Source: Isotricha intestinalis
Lineage: Eukaryota > Ciliophora > Litostomatea > Vestibuliferida > Isotrichidae
Direction: 5' to 3'
Assembly (NCBI GenBank): GCA_023807065.1
Contig: JAJJLU010000004.1
Span: 20,049-84,048, forward strand
Length of the DNA: 64,000 nucleotides
Shown here: piece by piece, positions 29,461-40,267 of the stretch
How the letters are laid out: each line of letters begins with the position of its first letter
Numbering within the stretch: the stretch's first letter is position 1
Program-made: the position numbers and the translations under genes
Notes under the pieces: generated by a model
The model's database searches: none
Seen by the model: the letters and a program-made list of their open reading frames with translations, nothing else
What the model was told of the DNA's origin: nothing

Positions 29461-30870
29461 ATGAAAAACTTAATATTTGTTCTTCAAATAAATTTCCTTA
29501 TTTCAAATAAACTAATTTCAGTATATTTTTTAAATAGACATGGAGCAAGAGGTCCAATGCATACACATCAAAATTCAAAAGATTTTTTTGGAAATTATAT
29601 TTCAAATAAAGGACAATTACATTTTTATGGTGAAAGAATGCTTTATATTTTAGGATTATATAATAAATTTAAATATATTTATAATGAAAATTTTTTAAAT
29701 AAAACTTGTGATCCAAATGAAATTTATATTTTTAGTTCTTTTCTTGATAGAACTTTTATGAGTTCTCAAAGTGAAATTTTAGGTTTATGTAATAATATTA
29801 TTAATGATAAAATTATTAATAAAAAATTAATTAATTTTACTTATCCTCCAATTAATATTTTTAATAATGAAAATATGACAAAAGAAATTGAAGAATTAAA
29901 TAAAGAAAATTTTTCTCTTCCTAATAATATTTATTTTCTACCTGTTAATTCTTATGAAGAAAATAAAGGAAAATTTCTTTTGACAATGAATAAAAAGTGT
30001 CGATATAGTTTTTTTAAAATTATCCAAAAAAATGTGAAAAAACATAAAATTATACTTGATTTGGAAAAAGAATTTAATGTTTTATACAAGGAAAAATTTA
30101 ATAAATTTAAAAATGAAAATAAATATTATTTGATTAATGATATATTTATAATAACTGACCAATATATTAGTTCAATTTATTCAGGAATAAATACAAATGA
30201 AATATTATATAAATTAAATATTAATCCAAATGAATTTTTAAATATTTCAAATATCATTCATTATACTTTTATAACATATTATTTTTTTGGAGATGAAAAA
30301 GGAGAAAGTTATAAAATAGAAGTAAGTTTATTATTAAAAGAAATAATAAATAGAATAAAAGAAAATATATATTATGATATTAATAAAGATAAAAATAATA
30401 ATTTAAATTATACTAATAAAAAATTGAATATAGGTTCTTGTCATGATACTACTTTAATGGGAATTCAAATTTTTATAAATAATGCTTTTAAGTTATATAA
30501 TAATACATATTCTAATATAATTGATATTTCTTATGGAGGAAGTTTAACTTTTGAAATATATAAAGATGAGAAAAACAAAAATATTTTTGATGTTGATAAT
30601 TATTATATTGATTATTTAATTAATGATAAATTTATAAAAAGATTTAAATTTATTGATTTTTATAATATTATTAATAATTTCGCTTGGAATGAAGATGATA
30701 TTGATAAATTTTGTTATAGTGATAAATATGCTTTAAAACAAAAAATTTTTATTTTAAAAGGAATTATTGTTTTTTTAGTTCTTTTTATTTTGCTTTTGTT
30801 GTTTTTTTTATTTAAAAAAAAATGTCATATTGAAAATAAAGATAATGAAAAAGAAAGTTTATTATCTTAA
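29461..30870 (+). CDS. Histidine acid phosphatase, membrane-anchored (469 aa)
   Basis: A signal peptide covers about residues 1-20. The catalytic motif follows almost at once in VYFLNRHGARGPMH (family RHGxRxP), where the His is phosphorylated during catalysis. The distal proton-donor motif HD appears in NIGSCHDTTLMGIQIF near residue 330. A single membrane span at about residues 430-455 (IFILKGIIVFLVLFILLLLFFLF) is followed by a short charged tail, so this is a type I membrane enzyme with its active site in a lumen or outside the cell, as in lysosomal acid phosphatase. Several Asn-x-Ser/Thr sequons fit this. Family members hydrolyse phosphomonoesters at acid pH; the true substrate is unknown. 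Confidence 0.92.
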   Translation: MKNLIFVLQINFLISNKLISVYFLNRHGARGPMHTHQNSKDFFGNYISNKGQLHFYGERMLYILGLYNKFKYIYNENFLNKTCDPNEIYIFSSFLDRTFMSSQSEILGLCNNIINDKIINKKLINFTYPPINIFNNENMTKEIEELNKENFSLPNNIYFLPVNSYEENKGKFLLTMNKKCRYSFFKIIQKNVKKHKIILDLEKEFNVLYKEKFNKFKNENKYYLINDIFIITDQYISSIYSGINTNEILYKLNINPNEFLNISNIIHYTFITYYFFGDEKGESYKIEVSLLLKEIINRIKENIYYDINKDKNNNLNYTNKKLNIGSCHDTTLMGIQIFINNAFKLYNNTYSNIIDISYGGSLTFEIYKDEKNKNIFDVDNYYIDYLINDKFIKRFKFIDFYNIINNFAWNEDDIDKFCYSDKYALKQKIFILKGIIVFLVLFILLLLFFLFKKKCHIENKDNEKESLLS

Positions 30871-31083
30871 AATAATACAATAAAAAATAAAAAATTTATT
30901 CAAATAAAATGATTTAATATAATATTATAAATGTATTAGAAAGATTAAATAATTTAATATTATATTATATGAATTTTACATTTTATTTTTTTTAATTTAT
31001 TCATAGATTTTATAATATTTAAATATATCTTTTTTACAATATAATTATAATTACATTGCTTTTAATTTTTTTAATTAATTTAT

Positions 31084-32070
31084 TTATTTAATTGTTCTGT
31101 TTGTTAAATTATTGCTTTTATTTGTTGGAGCATTTGTTGATAAATTATTAATATTTTTATTAGAAAATAATAGAGGATTATTTTTATTTTCATAATAATC
31201 ATTTATATGAAAATATTTATAATTTATCATTATTTTATGACTATTATTATTTAAATTAAGTGGATTTTCATTTCTTGAAAAATAAACTAAATTTGAATTA
31301 TTGTGATGATTATTATTATATATTATAGGTTTCATTTCTTTATTTTTTTTAACTGAATTATTTTTATTTTTTTCTTTATTTTTACTTTTTGGATTATTTA
31401 ATATACTATTTTGGCTTTTTAAATCAAGATATTTTTTAACAAAAATATTATCTTTTAAAAAATAAATATTATAATTTTTCCCAGATTTTATATTTCTATT
31501 TTGACTTTCACTTTTATTTTTATTTATTTCTTGAATTGGACTAATAATTTTAGGTTTCATTAAAGTAGAATTATTAGAATTATTTCTATTTATATTTTTG
31601 TTCTGTTCTTTTAGATTATTTAAATTGTTTTTTTTGATATTATTTCCAATGTTTTTATTGAGATTGCCATAAATATTGTTATTTGTTTTTTTATTATTCT
31701 CATTTTTATTTTCATTTGAAGAATATTCATTATTTTTATTATTATTTTTAAAATTGACATTGATATTATTATTATTTCTATTCCTTGAAGTATATAGTTT
31801 CTTATTATTATCATTCTTTTTATTAGTTAAAGATTGAACTAAAGGTTTAAAATTTCTACTTTGATTTTGATATAAAATTTTATAAGAACTAATTATTTTA
31901 TTATTACTTAAATTATTATTTTTTTCTGTTGAATTTGATTTTATTCTTTCTTTATAAATTGATTCCAATATTTTATATAAATCATTGTATTTAAAATGTG
32001 CTCCTCCTTCAAAAAATTTTGGGCTATCATTAATATCATTATCAGCATAAATTCCTCTATAATTTTCCAT
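31084..32070 (-). CDS. Hypothetical Asn-rich protein (328 aa)
   Basis: Not recognised. The first 45 residues look ordered and constrained (MENYRGIYADNDINDSPKFF, then EGGAHFKYNDLYKILESIY). The remainder is Asn/Lys/Ser low-complexity sequence with no domain. There is no signal peptide or membrane segment. The N-terminal motif is the only part likely to show homologues. It is transcribed on the minus strand and is convergent with the acid phosphatase gene. Confidence 0.75.
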   Translation of the reverse strand: MENYRGIYADNDINDSPKFFEGGAHFKYNDLYKILESIYKERIKSNSTEKNNNLSNNKIISSYKILYQNQSRNFKPLVQSLTNKKNDNNKKLYTSRNRNNNNINVNFKNNNKNNEYSSNENKNENNKKTNNNIYGNLNKNIGNNIKKNNLNNLKEQNKNINRNNSNNSTLMKPKIISPIQEINKNKSESQNRNIKSGKNYNIYFLKDNIFVKKYLDLKSQNSILNNPKSKNKEKNKNNSVKKNKEMKPIIYNNNHHNNSNLVYFSRNENPLNLNNNSHKIMINYKYFHINDYYENKNNPLLFSNKNINNLSTNAPTNKSNNLTNRTIK

Positions 32071-32203
32071 TATTGTTTTTTATTTATATAAAAGAAATAA
32101 AATAACTTTTATCAAAAAAAAAACAAAAAAATTCATAAAATAAACTTAAATTTTTAAATAAAAAAATATTATATAAAATACTAAAATTAAAAAAAAGTTA
32201 TTT

Positions 32204-33709
32204 TTATTCTTGTCCAAGACTAATTTTATCCTTATTTAAATTATATTCAGCATTAATTAAAACATTTCTAAACTCTTGAACAGCTTTTAACTGATCATCT
32301 TCAAAAGGATCATTAATATCAAAATTTAGATTATTAACATTATTTAAACTATTTAAATTATTATTAATAGAATTAAGATTATTTGAATTTCTAAAAATGT
32401 TAGAATTAAGATTATTTACATTATTATTTCGAGGTAAATTACTTTTTTGATAATTATTATTGCTTCCTCTTAAATTATTATTATATTTATTTTGATTATT
32501 TTGTAATATCATATTATCATTATAATCTAAATTAGAGGAATTATTTTTTAAAGATAATTTTTCTTTATTATTTCTTTCATTTTCTTTTTTCAATAAATCA
32601 TTTTCTCCTTTTAATTTACTATTTTCTTCAATTAATTTAATATTTTTATCATTTAAATTTTTAATTTTTTCATTTAAAGAAAATAAAATAGATTCAAAAT
32701 ATTTTACTTTATCAAAAAATAAATCATTTGCTTCTTTTACTCCATTATTAAAATATTCATATGCAAATCTTAAATTATTATTTTGTTTTAATAAATCATC
32801 TCTTTCAAAAATTAATTGATCAATTGAATTTATTGTTTCTTTTACAACAGATAAATTTTCTTCAGAACTGAGATTTAATTCTTTATTTTTTAAATTTAAA
32901 TTTTCTTCAAATTCTTTATTTTGGTTTTCTAATTTTTTTATTATTTTCTCTTTTGAAATTATTATATTTTCATATTCTTCTTTTTTTTTCTCTAATTCAT
33001 TTATTAATCTTTTTAATTCAATATTTTCTTTAGAAATAACTTTTGTTTTTTTTTCTAATTCATTAATTTCTTCAAATATAATATCAGAATATTGAACATT
33101 AATATTATTACTTAAACTAATCTCATTATTATTATTATAATTGTTTAAAGAATTAATTCCATTTTGAAGAATTAAAATAATTTTATTTTGTTGTGAAATT
33201 TCTGAATTTTTTATTTTTGTTAACATTGTAATTTCATTTTCATGTTCATTTTGAATTTCATTTATTTTATTAACTAAATTTTTATTATCAAATTCTAATT
33301 TAGATTTAATTATAGAAAGTTCATTTAATTGTTCTCTCAGATAATGAATTCCATTATTTATATTATTATTAATTTGAGTATTCATTAAAGTTTTATTTTT
33401 TTGAGTTAATTCTACGTTTTTGTAATTTAATTCTTGATTTTCTTTTTCAAAATAATTTATTTTATTTTCATTTTGATCATTTTTATATTTTAAATTATCT
33501 AAAATTAATGTTATGTCTCTTATTGTATTTTCTTTTAAAAAAAGAGATGATGATAATTTTATTTTTTCTTTTTCTAAAGTGAAATTTATTGTTTGTAAAG
33601 ACTCTATTTCTAATTGTTGACTTAATATTTTTTTTTCTAAATTTTTTATATATATTTTCAATTGAGTAAAAATTTCATCTTTATTTATTTGAGATTGAAA
33701 TAATTTCAT
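32204..33709 (-). CDS. Coiled-coil protein (501 aa)
   Basis: Heptad-rich helix from residue 10 to about 390, with breaks near 125-140 and 200-215. Within it, residues 295-350 (IFERDDLLKQNNNLRFAYEY followed by FNNGVKEANDLFFDKVKYFE) look less repetitive and may be a conserved segment. Residues 395-465 are Asn-rich linker. The C-terminal 35 residues, DPFEDDQLKAVQEFRNVLI and following, form an acidic-amphipathic helix. No known family is recognised. Its start lies only 44 bases from the start of the divergent gene at 33754, so the two must share a promoter region. Confidence 0.85.
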   Translation of the reverse strand: MKLFQSQINKDEIFTQLKIYIKNLEKKILSQQLEIESLQTINFTLEKEKIKLSSSLFLKENTIRDITLILDNLKYKNDQNENKINYFEKENQELNYKNVELTQKNKTLMNTQINNNINNGIHYLREQLNELSIIKSKLEFDNKNLVNKINEIQNEHENEITMLTKIKNSEISQQNKIILILQNGINSLNNYNNNNEISLSNNINVQYSDIIFEEINELEKKTKVISKENIELKRLINELEKKKEEYENIIISKEKIIKKLENQNKEFEENLNLKNKELNLSSEENLSVVKETINSIDQLIFERDDLLKQNNNLRFAYEYFNNGVKEANDLFFDKVKYFESILFSLNEKIKNLNDKNIKLIEENSKLKGENDLLKKENERNNKEKLSLKNNSSNLDYNDNMILQNNQNKYNNNLRGSNNNYQKSNLPRNNNVNNLNSNIFRNSNNLNSINNNLNSLNNVNNLNFDINDPFEDDQLKAVQEFRNVLINAEYNLNKDKISLGQE

Positions 33710-33753
33710 ATTTTTTTAAACAAAATTTTATTTTTATTAATTGTTTTTGTATT
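33710..33753. promoter_or_regulatory. 44-bp divergent promoter region
   Basis: Only 44 bases lie between two divergent ATG codons that both open long, clean reading frames. The 5' untranslated parts must be very short or overlap, and initiation in both directions must use this segment or sequence within the genes. It is T/A-rich with no motif that I can name. Confidence 0.6.
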
Positions 33754-34301
33754 ATGAAAGCTAAGGAAATTTTTGAAAAAATAAAAAAAGAAAATTTAGA
33801 AAATGAAATAAATTTAGTGAAAAAAATTAATGAAGGGAATGAAAATTTAAAAAATACTCTTCAAAAAATAAAAAAAGATATGGAAAAAATATCAATTTAT
33901 TCAAAAGTAAATTATGATTTTGTTCCTAAAAAAAAAAAACACAGAAATAGGAATGACAATAATAATATTTATTTTATTTCAACTGATTTGAAAGAAGAAA
34001 TTAAGTCAACAGAGGAACCAAAATCAATTTTTGAATTAGATAATAATAAAATAAATAATGAAAAAGAAGTTATTTTTTTGAAAAAAGAATTAATGGATAA
34101 TAATAATTTAAATAGTAATTTAAAACATGATAATACTAATTTAATTGATAATTCCTTAAATAAAAATAATTCGAATAAAAACTTAAAACGTAAAAGAACT
34201 AATTACACTTCAAATTCTTTTAATAAATCACAATTAACTTTAAATGATAGTTCTTTAAAAAAACCAAATAAAAACTTAAATGAAACAAATAAAAAAAGTA
34301 A

Positions 34302-34333
<32 letters not shown>

Positions 34334-35619
34334 ATATTAGTAGTAACAATAAAAATTATACTTTAAATAATAATGATAATAGAAGTAATGAAGAAAATTA
34401 TCATAAATTGAATAATTCAAAAAATATAAAATTAAAAACAGATTATGAAAAAAATAAAAATAAAGATTTATCACCAAGTATACTTTTAAAAAATAGATTA
34501 TCAAAAAATAGAAATATAAAAAGAAATAATATAACAAATAGTACAACAACATTACCATCAAATTCAAAAAAAAGGAATGAAATATCAAAAAATATTGAAA
34601 ATGACTTTAAAAAAACAATAGGAAGTATAGATAGTAATAAAAAATATTATGATATAGATTCCCAAAATAAAATAGTATCTAAATATAATACAAGAAGAAG
34701 TGATAAAAATAATTTAAATTATTATATTGAAATAGATAATAATGAAAATATTCATAAAGGAAATAAAATGAAAAATAATAATAATTTATTTTTAAAAAAA
34801 AATTCTTTAAATAATTTTCATCAAAATCCAAGAAAATATTTAAAAAGTGATAATATAACTTCTAATTTAAATTTAATTAATCCTGAAGAACATAAAATAA
34901 TAAATTCATGTAGTAATTATAAAGGAAATAATTTTGATTATTATAATGATTACAACTGTAATAATTACGTTAATGCTTTAGAAAAAAAAAAAAAAATAAA
35001 AAGTATTTCTTCTGAAAATTTATTGAATAAAAATTATATGAATAATAATTTTATTGAAGAAAAAAATGAAGAAAATTTTAATGAAATTTCAAATTTAAAT
35101 GATTCAAATCATAAAAAATTTCTTTCTGAAGATTTAAATAATATTAATTTTAAAAATAATGATTCACAAAAAAAATTTTTTGAATTAAAAAACCAAATTG
35201 ATTTATTAAAAAAGGAAAAAGATTATATAAAAAAAACAATAAATAAAACAATTGAAAATATTCAAAGAAAAAAAATAAAAAAATTAAATTCTGATAATAA
35301 TATAATTAATAATAATAAAACAAAACAAATAAATATTTCAAAAAATAAATATAAAAGAAAAAAAACAATAAAAGAAATTTATGAAGATTATAAAGAAAAA
35401 GAAGAAAAAGTAATAAAAGAAATGAATAAAATAAAAGATTATCCTGAAATAAATCCTAATGATGACAAAATTGCTGTTTTTATTGATAAACTTATTCAAA
35501 AGAGTTATAAAAGATATAATAATAAAGAATGTCAAAATTGTTATAATTTATTATCTAAAGGAAAATCTTGTGAAAAATGCAATATTAGAAAACATACATT
35601 CAAAAGTTATTTTTATTAA
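33754..35619 (+). CDS. Hypothetical basic protein with C-terminal zinc-ribbon-like motif (621 aa)
   Basis: Not recognised. The N-terminal 60 residues are helical (MKAKEIFEKIKKENLENEIN and following). The long middle is Asn/Lys/Ser-rich and probably disordered. A coiled coil lies at about 470-510, and a Lys-rich helix follows. The C terminus is compact and distinctive, with ECQNCYNLLSKGKSCEKC, a CxxC-x11-CxxC arrangement that would bind zinc, followed by a short basic end. The gene is divergent from the 501-aa coiled-coil gene. Composition and layout would suit a cytoskeletal or basal-body protein, which is only a guess. Confidence 0.82.
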
Positions 35620-35836
35620 TTTTTTTAATTTAATTTTTTATTTTTTTAGTGGAATTATTTGATTAATATATTTAAAATTTGAATTATTAAAATATAATTA
35701 ATATTTAAATTATTTATATTAAAATTTTACCTTTTTAAATTAAGTCTATTAAATTATTAGTTTTTAATAAAAATATTGAAATAATAAATTGATTTTAATT
35801 TTTTTATAAAAAAATTAAATTAATATTAATTTCAAA

Positions 35837-37222
35837 ATGACTTCATTCAGTCAACCAAAAAAAAGAACTCAAAGATTTTCTTCAATTGATTCTGGAGAAC
35901 TAAATTTAAATATTAATCAAGAGAATAATAATAATTCAAATAATAATTTAAAAATAGAAAATACAATTTGTTCTTTAATTGATTTAATAAGTGATAATGA
36001 TTTAAATTTTTTTTATCAAGATGATAATATTTCAAATTTTAAACATAATATTGATCAATTGAATTTAAAATTTTATTTAGAAACAGAAAAAATTTTATCT
36101 TCAGAAGGAAATTATAATAATAATAAATTATTTTTAATACTATTTAAACAAATAAATTTATATATTAAAGAAATTGAAAGATTAAATTCTATTTTAATTA
36201 ATCAAGCAAAAGAACCTAATTTTTTAAAAAAAAAAATGGTTATTATTTCTCAAAAAAAAGATAATTTTGAAACAAAAGAATTGTTAATTCAAACTTTAAA
36301 AAATTCTTTAAAATCACTTGAAAAAAAATTATCTAAAGTTATTCAATCTGAAAATTTGTTAAAAGAACAAAATGAAAAATTAAAAAAAGAAATTATTCAT
36401 TATAAAAATTTATATGAAAATTCAATGGGAATTTCTTCTATAAGTGTAAGTAATTCTCAAAATTTGAATAAGAAAATTAAAAGTAAAAGAACATTTTCAG
36501 ATAATAATAAAAATAATAATAATAATAATTATATTGTAAATAACGCAACAATAAATGTTAATAAAAATGAATATAATTTATATGAAAAACCACAGAAAAA
36601 AAATTCTTCTTCAAAATTAAAAATAATTAAAGCTGTTAAAAGTAAAATTTCATATAATTCAAAAAAAAAAATAAATAGTCAAAATAATAATAATAACATT
36701 AATAATAATTATAATAAAATAAACAATAATAATAATAATTATAAAATTTTATCTAATTCAAATAGTGGAAGTAATATTATTGATGAAAATGGGAATAATA
36801 AAGGTCAAAAAATAAGTATTAATATTACTAAAGTTTCTAATAAAGGTTTTCATTTTCATAGTAATAGTAATAATTTACCTAAAAGTAATCATGATATAAG
36901 TTTTAATATGAATGTAAACAATAATAATAATTTAATTAATAGAGATTTTGAAGATATTGAAAATTTATTAATTGAAATTAAAGATTATTTCCTTGAAAAA
37001 AATAATAATAATTTTATTGATTTTCATACTTTAATTAATGAAAATAATAATAAAAGTAATAATAAAGTTGAAGATAAAAATAAAAAATATATTATTGATG
37101 TTAAACCTATTATTGGAAATGATATTGAAAATAATAATAATAATATTTTAACTCCTCATTTTTGTTCTTCAAATAAAAAAACAAAAGAAATTATTCATTT
37201 TGAAAATGGTAATAATGAATAA
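35837..37222 (+). CDS. Coiled-coil protein, intact parent of the left-edge fragment (461 aa)
   Basis: Not recognised. Residues 40-125 look ordered (IENTICSLIDLISDNDLNFF, then a helix with LFLILFKQINLYIKEIERL). A coiled coil follows at about 130-195. The rest is Asn-rich linker with one further short ordered segment near 375-400 (FEDIENLLIEIKDYFLEK). Bases 35986-36435 are duplicated at 1-453 with mostly synonymous differences, so this gene belongs to a family of at least two. The ordered N-terminal region is exactly the part kept similar. There is no signal peptide or membrane span. Confidence 0.85.
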   Translation: MTSFSQPKKRTQRFSSIDSGELNLNINQENNNNSNNNLKIENTICSLIDLISDNDLNFFYQDDNISNFKHNIDQLNLKFYLETEKILSSEGNYNNNKLFLILFKQINLYIKEIERLNSILINQAKEPNFLKKKMVIISQKKDNFETKELLIQTLKNSLKSLEKKLSKVIQSENLLKEQNEKLKKEIIHYKNLYENSMGISSISVSNSQNLNKKIKSKRTFSDNNKNNNNNNYIVNNATINVNKNEYNLYEKPQKKNSSSKLKIIKAVKSKISYNSKKKINSQNNNNNINNNYNKINNNNNNYKILSNSNSGSNIIDENGNNKGQKISINITKVSNKGFHFHSNSNNLPKSNHDISFNMNVNNNNNLINRDFEDIENLLIEIKDYFLEKNNNNFIDFHTLINENNNKSNNKVEDKNKKYIIDVKPIIGNDIENNNNNILTPHFCSSNKKTKEIIHFENGNNE

Positions 37223-37519
37223 AACCTTTAATATTAATTTATATATGAAATAATATATATTTTTTTATTTTAATTTTTTATATTTTTCTTTTATATATAA
37301 AACAATAAAATCTATTTGTTGAAAAAACTTAATTAACAATTATATAGTAAATAAAATAATAAATTTATGTTAAAGGTAACTATATATATTATGAGTTATT
37401 AATTTGAAATTTAATCTTTTTTCTTTAATTATCTAATTTACTTATAAAAAAAATATTTGTATTTCAATAATAATTATAGCCTTTATAATAATAAAACGAA
37501 AAAAAAATAAATTAAAAAA

Positions 37520-39680
37520 ATGTCAAGCCAAGAAATAAATATTCCATCTTTATCTCCAAATTCTCCTTTAAAAAAGACAAAATTATTTAAAGACATAATA
37601 ACAACTCCTTTAGAAAAAGTATTAAATATATTATACGATTTAAAATTATATTTATCGAAAAACAAAAATAAAAATTTAATGAATAAATTAGAATGGGTAA
37701 TTTCAATAATAACATCTCATTCATTATATGATTATCAAATAAATAATTCTCAAAATGAACTAGTAGAAAAATATCAAAAAGAAATTCCTGAATTTAAACA
37801 TTTTATAGATTATTTAAGTGAATATAATGGACAAATAAAATTATTTAAAAAATATAGTGATTTAATAAATAAAACTGCTTTAATTTTAGAAGATAAACAT
37901 TATGCAAGTTTCGAACAATTAGGTTTACAATATCCTAGTAAAAATTTTAAAAAAAATAAAAATACTATTTCAATTTTAAGGAATTCAATTTTTAAAAAAG
38001 CTCTTCCTAGAAACGAAGTTAGTAGATTTTTCATTAAAAGCAAAAGTGAAGTTAAAAATTGTAAAAAATTATTCATTAATTTTAATAATAAAAATAATCA
38101 AAAATTCAGAAAAATTATTTCAATTAATTATGAATTAAAAGATTTTAAAAATAAAGATTTTGATATTAAAATAAAAAAAAATAAATTAACAAGTAATTCA
38201 TTAAAAAATGATTTGTTAAATGAAAATATTTTTATTAAAGAAGAAAAATTAAAAAAAAAAAATGTATGTCGTCATCAAAGTACAACAAAAGAAATAGAGA
38301 AAATAATATTATCTCCAATGAAAAATTTATTTCCAATATTTAATTACGTTGAAATAGAGCAAAAATTAACAGAAAAGAATTTTCAAATAAATAAAATATT
38401 AAAGCCAAATTTTAACATTCATGAATTAAGAGAAATAATAGGATATAATAATACATTACCATTAATAGGAAAAATAATATTTCATTTTTTTAATTTAAAT
38501 GAAAAAATAATAAATATAAATAAATTAGATAGTTTCTTTCAACAAATATCAAATAAATATAATCAAAATGTATTATATCATAATGCAATTCATGCTTCAG
38601 ATGTAACTCAAAATATAGCAACATTTATTATCAATTCTAATTTTGAAGAAAAAGCTTATACAAATTTAAATGATATATTAAGTTTATTTATTGCTTCTTT
38701 AGGACATGATATTGGTCATCCAGGTAAAATATATTTATTTAATTTTTTTCTTCTTTTTATTAGGTTTAAATACTAATTATCTAATCAAAACTTTCGATGA
38801 AAAAACTATTACTTATAATGATATTTCTCCTTTAGAAAATTTCCATTGTTCTTTATTATTTAAAATTATCAGAAATGAAGAATTTAATATTTTTGATAAA
38901 TTTTCAGATTTAAATTTCAGAACTTTAAGAAAAAGAATTATTAATATGATTTTAAGTACTGATATGGCAATTCATGGAAAAGTATTAAGTGTTATTAAAA
39001 GTAAATTAATAAACAACCCAAATAAAATTATTATTCCAAAAGATTCAAAAAATATTTTTGAAGAACAACAAAATTTATTTAATTTTATAATTCATTGTGC
39101 AGATATTTCTCATAATGCAAAAAATTTTAATATAAGTTTAAAATGGGTAAAATTATTAAGTAAAGAATTATGGAAACAAGGAGATAAAGAAAGAGATAAA
39201 AATATAGAAATAAGTTTTTTATGTGATAGATATAATTATGATATTCCAAAAAGCCAAATAAGTTTTATTAAAGCTTTTATTGTTCCTACTTTTGAAGTTT
39301 TAGTTGAAATTTTTCCTACTTTATATTATTTGAAAGATAATGTTTATAGTAATTTAAAAATATGGGAAAAATTCAGTAAAGAAAATAAAAAAAAAGGATG
39401 GAGTAATAATAATAGTCAAAATAGTCTTAGTGAAGATAGTGACTCAAGTGATAGTAGTTTTGAAAGTTCTGATCAAACTATTAGTGAAAATAGTGAAAAA
39501 TATAATTATTATGATGATGGTTGTAATAATGATGATAATAATAATGAATTAAATAATAATATTAATGTTAATGATAATAATATTAATAATAATATTAATG
39601 TAAATAATATTAATAATTGTCATAATGATAATGAAAATAAAATGTTAATTATAAATTTATTAAAAAACGAAAAAAAATAA
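37520..39680 (+). CDS. Class I cyclic nucleotide phosphodiesterase, intron-containing
   Basis: Two exons, 37520-38723 and 38764-39680, join to a protein of 706 residues. The intron splits the catalytic metal motif so that the spliced protein reads HDIGHPGLNTNYLIK, as the family requires. The N-terminal region (residues 25-75, ending in LEWVISIITSHSLYD) parallels the start of the phosphodiesterase at 12236. The catalytic domain, about 290-600, has YHNAIHASDV, YNDISPLENFH, HCADISHNAK and WKQGDKE. Unlike the copy at 12236 it keeps the purine-contacting Gln in KSQISFIKAFIVPTF. It should hydrolyse cAMP and/or cGMP. The C-terminal 100 residues are an acidic Ser/Asp then Asn-rich tail. No membrane span is visible, so it is probably cytosolic. 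Confidence 0.92.
38724..38763 (+). other. 40-bp GT-AG spliceosomal intron
   Basis: It begins GTAAAATAT after exon CCAG and ends TTTTATTAG before GTTTAAAT. Removing exactly 40 bases restores the frame (40 is 1 mod 3) and rebuilds the phosphodiesterase motif HDxxHPG-x-N across the join. The intron is T-rich before the acceptor. It is the only intron I can support in the window. Confidence 0.92.
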
Positions 39681-40267
39681 ATAGTCTTTATATATAATTG
39701 ATTTATAAAGATTTATTTTTTATTTTTTTCTCATAAATATGAATTTAAAAAAATAATTTTAATTATTATCAAAAAAAATAAAAAGTAATTCGTTTTTCAT
39801 ATGAATTTTTTATTGAATTTTTTCTTTTTCACAAAAATATTTTTTCTTTTCATTTATTTAAAAAAAATTTCTTTCTTCTAATGAAAGCTCAATTTAAATT
39901 TTAGGATTTTTATTAATATTTAAAATTAACATTGTTTAATTGAATCACAATATTAATATTTTGGAAAAATTTAATATTTATCAGAATAAGATTTTAATAA
40001 AGTTAATTTTCAGGTTTTGAAAATTAATTTTTATTCACAAATTCTTTTGTCACAATATAACATTTTTTATTTATATCTTTAAATTCTTTATTAATAAAAA
40101 AAATATATGATTCAGAAAATTCATAAGATAATAATTCAATTTCTACTTTTTTAATTCTTATTTCTTTTTTGTTTTTTCATCTTAATTATTTAAAAAACAT
40201 TAGAAATGATAAATTTATATTTTTTAGGAAATAATAATATATTTTTTTTACTAAACAAAAATAAAGT
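39681..40267. other. 590-bp intergenic region
   Basis: Between the 3' ends of the convergent phosphodiesterase and Ist1 genes. It is larger than most gaps here. Apart from the minus-strand coding-like frame at 40024-40180, described separately, it holds only A/T-rich sequence. Confidence 0.6.
40024..40180 (-). pseudogene. Possible small gene or relic with one frameshift
   Basis: On the minus strand a 50-codon frame ending at TAA 40024-40026 reads as ordinary protein (KKVEIELLSYEFSESYIFF, then KCYIVTKEFVNKN) but has no ATG. An ATG at 40180 lies just upstream in another frame. One A fewer in the A-run between them would join the two into about 51 residues. It could be a relic, a very small gene with a sequencing indel, or the end of an unseen exon. 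No family is recognised. Confidence 0.3.
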
